A stretch of 64,000 bases of DNA, from assembly GCF_014290175.1 (NCBI RefSeq), contig NZ_JACOOR010000001.1, positions 248,001-312,000 on the forward strand, read 5' to 3'. A program made the translations under genes and the position numbers. Below are positions 59,880 through 64,000 of this stretch, in pieces. This stretch comes from Anaerosacchariphilus hominis. Lineage in GTDB: Bacteria; Bacillota; Clostridia; Lachnospirales; Lachnospiraceae. Every line of letters begins with the position of its first letter. Positions within the stretch are counted from its first letter, which is position 1. The notes below the pieces were generated by a model that did no database searches, had not been told where the DNA came from, and saw only the letters and a program-made list of their open reading frames with translations.

Positions 59880-61442
59880 TTATTGCACTTCCTTCATCAA
59901 TAAGAGCTTCTGTCCGGGCCGTATTTCATCCTCTGTCAGGCCGTTCAGCTCACAGATCCGCTCCGGTGTGGTCCGGTAGGCCTTGGCCATGCTCCAGAGG
60001 CTGTCGGAGAGCTGCATCGTGCAGATCACAAAGGCCGGCAGTTCCCGGATCTTTTCCCAGTCCAGAGGGCTCTCCTGAATCTCTGTGATATACTCCACCC
60101 GGATCTGTTCCAGAACCAGTACCTGCACTGCGGCCACTGCCCGGATCTCCAGCTCGCTTCCCCCGGCCATCTCAGCCGCCACTTGCTCCAGGGAAAGCTG
60201 CGCCTGCCAGACGCTGTCCGCCCCGATTCCCGGCACTTCCACCTCCTGAGCAAAGGGGATCTGTTCCTTCCGGCAGAGTACCGGATGACTGTCGTCCGCT
60301 GTCACATACAGGATCTGCACCTGGATGACGCCCTCCAGCTGAAGGCCCCGCTCTGTCACCGTACACTCATCCAGCAGAGCCTCGCCGCTGCAGTGGCAGA
60401 TCTGCAGAATCTGGCCATCCTCTTTTCCCACGTCCACCCGGCTGCCTGCCCGGAACCGGGAACTGTTGTTCATCAGGAGCCGTTGGCAGACCGTCGCTTT
60501 CTTTTCCGGCGTCAGTTCCTTTTTCAGGCTGTAGGCGTCGCAAAGCAACTCCAACTCCTCCTCCCGGTATGCCCGCATATCCAGTTCCAGCACCACGTCC
60601 AGATTCAGGACCCGCAGCTCCCCGTCATAATCGGGTTTTACCTCCAGATCTGCCTGGCTTAGTCCCAACTTCACGCTGCCGGCCATGCCTTCCCGGCATC
60701 CGGCCGCCTCTATCCGGGCTGTAAAGGGAAGATTTTGCTCCACCCAGCCTGTTTTTCCCTCACCCTCCTCGCTCTCGTAGAGAACAAAGACCACCAGCTC
60801 GCCCCGGACTCCGATTTCCCCATCCCCGGGCCGGAGCTCCGTATTAGCCAGCCGCACATCCTGCCAGATCAGTGTGCGGATATTAGGCTTGCTGGCCGGA
60901 AGAATCATCTCGTCCTTCACCCGGCAGGTATCCTTCTTCCGCACTGCCAGGGACACCGCGGACAAACCGCAGGTTTTCTTTCGCAGCTCCTCGCCCTCCC
61001 CGCTGATATCTACGGAAATCTCCTCCTCAAACAGTTCCTCCGCCGTCAGCGTTAGGGTGGCCACCGCCCGGATTCCCAGCTTTCTGGAATTGATCAGGGC
61101 TGCCGACACATCCTCCAGCATCCAGTCCAGGGTCAGGCTGTCTCCCTCCGCGACCTGCTCCAGATTCAGGCTTTCCTCCATGGGAATCGCCCCCTGTACG
61201 CTGTGCAGGCTTCCATCCTCTCCGTCCTCACTGTACAGCACTCCGAACCGCAGGCTTCCCTGCACCAGCACTCTTCCGTTTTCCGCCTTCACCTCCGTGA
61301 TTTCCAGCTTTCCCTGCTCCTGAATCAGAAACCCGGCGTCTGGCATGGCCTCCGGAATATTGTAATCATCGTCCAGGGTCACCTGATTAACGGCCTTTCC
61401 CTTCTGTCTGCTCATATAGATGGTTTTGCGTACCAGTTCCAA
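59880..61442 (-). CDS. DUF3794 and LysM protein (spore coat/cortex type)
   Basis: About 520 residues: three repeated DUF3794 units with EDVSAALINSRKLGIRAVATL and related strands, then a C-terminal LysM domain (DSLWSMAKAYRTTPERICEL and PGQKLLLM) for peptidoglycan binding. This arrangement is that of SipL-type/DUF3794-LysM proteins of Clostridial spores. The open frame begins at 61583, but the family usually starts at ELVRK-IYM; a TTG at 61442 follows GAAGGG and gives that start. The lipoprotein gene upstream overlaps the longer frame, which supports the shorter start. Confidence 0.83.
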   Translation of the reverse strand: MELVRKTIYMSRQKGKAVNQVTLDDDYNIPEAMPDAGFLIQEQGKLEITEVKAENGRVLVQGSLRFGVLYSEDGEDGSLHSVQGAIPMEESLNLEQVAEGDSLTLDWMLEDVSAALINSRKLGIRAVATLTLTAEELFEEEISVDISGEGEELRKKTCGLSAVSLAVRKKDTCRVKDEMILPASKPNIRTLIWQDVRLANTELRPGDGEIGVRGELVVFVLYESEEGEGKTGWVEQNLPFTARIEAAGCREGMAGSVKLGLSQADLEVKPDYDGELRVLNLDVVLELDMRAYREEELELLCDAYSLKKELTPEKKATVCQRLLMNNSSRFRAGSRVDVGKEDGQILQICHCSGEALLDECTVTERGLQLEGVIQVQILYVTADDSHPVLCRKEQIPFAQEVEVPGIGADSVWQAQLSLEQVAAEMAGGSELEIRAVAAVQVLVLEQIRVEYITEIQESPLDWEKIRELPAFVICTMQLSDSLWSMAKAYRTTPERICELNGLTEDEIRPGQKLLLMKEVQ

Positions 61443-61488
61443 AGCGCGCCCTTCTTTCTTTTTCCTTTCTATCACTTTATGCGCGTCC

Positions 61489-61902
61489 CTACTGAAATAC
61501 AACCGGTTTATCCACATACGCCGTCCGTACCGCCAGCCAGGGAAAGCTTTCTCCGCCCACTGCCTCCGGGGCCTTCGGCCCAATCAGGCTGGTATCAAAG
61601 TAAATTGCGTTCTCCGACAGATACAGCTGATTTACCGAAATGCTATAGCCGCCGGACTCCTGTCCTCCGTAGCCCACGCACAGATAGAGCCATCCCCCGT
61701 CCTCATAGGTCAGCCGGAAGCTTTCCACTTTCTTTTCCTCCAGAATCTCTCTCAGTTCCCCAGGGAGCTCTTTCTCCTCCGTGATGACGTAGTCCAAATC
61801 CTGCAGTTTCTCCCTCTGATCTGTCTGAAAGCCGCAGCCTGCCAGCCCCAGAAGCAGCGCTGCTTTAAAAATCCGATATTTTTTACCCGGAATCTCTCTC
61901 AC
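61489..61902 (-). CDS. PrcB-like lipoprotein
   Basis: 137 residues. Lipobox LLGLAGCGF (Cys23) places it outside the membrane. The rest contains LYLCVGYGGQESGGYSISVN, the G-x-x-x-x-GGYS signature of the PrcB C-terminal domain, named after a protease-complex component of oral spirochaetes; function here unknown. It lies 46 bases upstream of the spore-coat-type DUF3794-LysM gene, suggesting a common transcript. Confidence 0.75.
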   Translation of the reverse strand: MREIPGKKYRIFKAALLLGLAGCGFQTDQREKLQDLDYVITEEKELPGELREILEEKKVESFRLTYEDGGWLYLCVGYGGQESGGYSISVNQLYLSENAIYFDTSLIGPKAPEAVGGESFPWLAVRTAYVDKPVVFQ

Positions 61903-62010
61903 CCTGCGTTTTTTCTTAATCTATGAGGATTCCCACCCTTTTAAACCTTGTTTTTTGCCGCTATCTTTATTATAATATCGACAGATAGAATTCCACTGAA
62001 GGAGGAAACT

Positions 62011-63534
62011 ATGCGTTTAAAAGTGACGACTGCCGACGACCCTGTAAATTACCGTTACAGCGGCGTTCTGGCGCACCCGACTTCCTTCCCGTCACCCTAC
62101 GGGATCGGAGATTTCGGAAAAGGGGCATATGAATTTATAGATTTTCTGGCGGAAGCCGGACAGCATCTGTGGCAGATTCTTCCCATGGTTCCCATCACCT
62201 CCTGCGGAAACTCTCCCTACCAGGGGTATTCCGTATTTGCGGGGGAGCCTCTGCTGATCAGCCCGGAGTATCTGCAGAAGGAAGGACTTCTGACCTTGGA
62301 AGATCTGCAGAACATTCCCGACTTTGATCCCGGCCGTACTGACTATAACCGGGTACGGGAGTATAAAGATCCCCTGTATCGGAAAGCCTATGAGACGTTC
62401 ACAGGTTCCGCCCGGCCGGAGCTGAAAAAGGCCTGTGAGGACTTCCGGAAGGATAATGAGGACTGGCTCTCCGACTACTGCCTGTATATGGCTCTCAAGG
62501 AGGAGCAGGACGGCCTTCCCTGGACCGAGTGGCCCGATACCCTGCGGAACCTGAGCCGGGAAAACCGTCTCTTCTGGGAGAAAGAGCTTCATGAAAGTAT
62601 TTCCTATCAGACTTTTCTGCAGTTCATCTTCTATACTCAGTGGCACGCCCTGAAAAAGTACGCCAATGACAGGGGCATCGCTGTCATCGGCGATATTCCT
62701 ATCTTTGTTTCCCCGGACGGAGCTGATGTGTGGGCGAACCGAAAGCTGTTCCAGGTGGACACCAAGGGGTATCCCTCTGCAGTGGCAGGCGTTCCCCCCG
62801 ATTATTTCAGTGCCACCGGCCAAAAGTGGGGCAATCCCCTGTACAACTGGAAGGAACATAAGAAAGAGGGCTATCGCTGGTGGATCGAACGGGTACGCCG
62901 TCAGCTGGATCAGGTAGACTATGTCCGCATCGATCATTTCCGGGGCTTTGAAGCTTACTGGGAGGTTCCCGTAGACGCGGAGAATGCCATTACGGGCGAA
63001 TGGAAAAAGGGACCGGGCGCAGACCTGTTCCTGGCCATTCAGAAGGAGCTGGGAGAGGATCTTCCCATCTTCGCTGAAGATCTGGGCATTATCACGCCGG
63101 AAGTAGAAGCGCTCCGGGATCAGTTCAACTTCCCGGGTATGCGGGTTCTGCAGTTCGCCTTTGAGGGTGGCGAAAGCTCCTTCCTGCCCCATCAGTTCAA
63201 TACCCGGAACTGCATCTGTTACACCGGAACCCATGACAATGACACCTCGGCAGGCTGGTATCAGCATACCTCCGACTACGCCCGGGACAAGGTCCGCCGT
63301 TATATGAATACGGATGCCTCCAGCATCAGCTGGGACTTTATCCGGATCTGTCTGGGCAGCATCGCCCGCTATGCCATCTTCCCGGTTCAGGATCTCCTGA
63401 AGGTGGGAAGTGAAGCCCGCATGAATACCCCGGGAACCGCTGAGCGCAACTGGGAATGGCGTTTCCGCCAGGGAGAGCTGAATTCCGGCATGGCCCGGGG
63501 ACTCCGCCAGATGACCGAGCTCTTCGGACGATAG
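62011..63534 (+). CDS. malQ: 4-alpha-glucanotransferase
   Basis: 507 residues of glycoside hydrolase family 77. The catalytic aspartate is in VRIDHFRGFEAYWEVP, the acid glutamate in FAEDLGIITPEV, and the third aspartate in YTGTHDNDT. It transfers alpha-1,4-glucan segments in glycogen and maltodextrin metabolism. The frame opens at 61948, but ATG 62011 follows AGGAGG and starts at family-like MRLK. An acyltransferase gene follows after nine bases. Confidence 0.95.
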   Translation: MRLKVTTADDPVNYRYSGVLAHPTSFPSPYGIGDFGKGAYEFIDFLAEAGQHLWQILPMVPITSCGNSPYQGYSVFAGEPLLISPEYLQKEGLLTLEDLQNIPDFDPGRTDYNRVREYKDPLYRKAYETFTGSARPELKKACEDFRKDNEDWLSDYCLYMALKEEQDGLPWTEWPDTLRNLSRENRLFWEKELHESISYQTFLQFIFYTQWHALKKYANDRGIAVIGDIPIFVSPDGADVWANRKLFQVDTKGYPSAVAGVPPDYFSATGQKWGNPLYNWKEHKKEGYRWWIERVRRQLDQVDYVRIDHFRGFEAYWEVPVDAENAITGEWKKGPGADLFLAIQKELGEDLPIFAEDLGIITPEVEALRDQFNFPGMRVLQFAFEGGESSFLPHQFNTRNCICYTGTHDNDTSAGWYQHTSDYARDKVRRYMNTDASSISWDFIRICLGSIARYAIFPVQDLLKVGSEARMNTPGTAERNWEWRFRQGELNSGMARGLRQMTELFGR

Positions 63535-63543
63535 GAGGACACC

Positions 63544-64000
63544 ATGATTCGTTTAATACTTGTAGCCATCGTGTTATTCGGTTTTCTGATTCTGGGCATC
63601 CCGGTTCTGCTCATCGAGTGGATCATCGGAAAGTTCAGCCGGCAGGCTAAGGACTACAGCTCCCTCCGCCTGGTGCAGGGAGCCTTTAAGCTCATCATGT
63701 TCATGACCGGCGTGAAGCTGACAGTCATCGGCGAGGAGCATGTCCCGAAGGATCGGGCCGTCCTCTATGTGGGCAATCACCGCAGCTATTTCGACGTAGT
63801 TATGACCTACACCCGCTGCCCCCGCCTCACCGGCTATGTGGCCAAGGTGGAGATGCTGCGCTATCCCCTGCTCCGGGACTGGATGAAGAATCTCTACTGC
63901 CTCTTCCTGGACCGGGAGGATATCAAAGCCGGACTGAAAACTATTCTCAAGGGAATCGAATATATTAAAAACGGGATCTCCATCTGCATTTTCCCGGAGG
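63544..64000 (+). CDS. 1-acyl-glycerol-3-phosphate acyltransferase, partial at the window edge
   Basis: 152 codons to the window edge. An N-terminal membrane helix (LVAIVLFGFLILGIPVLL) precedes the PlsC domain with the HxxxxD motif NHRSYFD (about 79-85) and the FPE at the edge, part of the usual FPEG. Adds the second acyl chain in phospholipid synthesis. AGGAGG precedes the ATG. The C-terminal third is beyond the window. Confidence 0.88.
   Translation, partial: MIRLILVAIVLFGFLILGIPVLLIEWIIGKFSRQAKDYSSLRLVQGAFKLIMFMTGVKLTVIGEEHVPKDRAVLYVGNHRSYFDVVMTYTRCPRLTGYVAKVEMLRYPLLRDWMKNLYCLFLDREDIKAGLKTILKGIEYIKNGISICIFPE

Noticed and set aside
62092..63267. 391-codon open frame antisense to malQ
   Set aside because: The malQ catalytic motifs are on the plus strand; this frame has no start site or known domain.

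Overview
The window looks like the chromosome of an endospore-forming Lachnospiraceae-type Clostridia bacterium, probably from the gut. The evidence is a SpoIIID regulator, a YtaF/MntP-type sporulation-family membrane protein, a DUF3794-LysM spore-coat-type protein, strong AGGAGG-type ribosome binding sites, MEP-pathway IspE, a mannose-family PTS for amino sugars and a fused FeoA-FeoB. No rRNA, tRNA or CRISPR array was recognised. Assignments rest on motif reading, without database searches.

Layout. 1-3.0 kb: a leftward operon of an HD-domain protein and two PLP sulfur-amino-acid enzymes. 3.1-4.1 kb: a decayed DMSO-reductase-family gene and a GNAT acetyltransferase. 4.2-24.7 kb: an AT-rich accessory region lying against the 3' end of guaA. 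A 12-bp core that includes the guaA stop codon occurs at 24704, at 15974 (one mismatch) and at 6011, so this reads as at least two integrative elements stacked at one site. The guaA-proximal element (about 8.7 kb) looks complete and mobilisable: tyrosine integrase, excisionase-like protein, MobC-like protein, RepA-like ATPase, MobV relaxase with a candidate oriT, TnpV, a XRE regulator with a divergent operator region, and an ABC-F plus lincosamide-nucleotidyltransferase-like operon behind a leader-peptide attenuator. The distal element (about 10 kb) is degraded. It holds a MobC-like gene, an AT-rich leftward operon of unknown proteins including a HEPN-motif protein and a PD-(D/E)XK-like protein split by a frameshift, a truncated AlbA/HTH gene, a nonsense-mutated IS256-family transposase, broken holin-like toxin genes, a XRE regulator, an HNH endonuclease and a serine-recombinase fragment.

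24.7-34.8 kb: guaA with a long structured leader, a Ca2+-type P-ATPase, a YtaF/MntP-like protein, a MATE exporter, small membrane proteins, class II fructose-bisphosphate aldolase and a PurF-like protein lacking the usual cysteine. 35.0-43.3 kb: an N-acetylgalactosamine/galactosamine-type (aga) catabolic cluster. PTS IIB-IIC-IID imports and phosphorylates, AraC-type regulator controls, IIA-YajC-AgaS form a second leftward unit, and the rightward NagA/AgaA deacetylase and KbaZ/GatZ subunit feed tagatose-bisphosphate cleavage. No tagatose-6-phosphate kinase is present.

43.4-64.0 kb: housekeeping and envelope genes: lipoproteins, a C39-like peptidase, an ABC-class ATPase, a membrane metallophosphoesterase, phosphohexomutase, SpoIIID, a DNA glycosylase, FeoAB, a HAD phosphatase with a trigger-factor-like lipoprotein, murI, a GntR regulator coupled to ispE, spore-coat-type DUF3794-LysM, a PrcB-like lipoprotein, malQ and a truncated plsC-type gene at the right edge.

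The best candidate for an undescribed system is the AT-rich HEPN/PD-(D/E)XK-like operon at 6.9-10.7 kb. Next are the recurrent pairing of an IS256-family transposase with a holin-like toxin locus, and the attenuator-controlled resistance operon.
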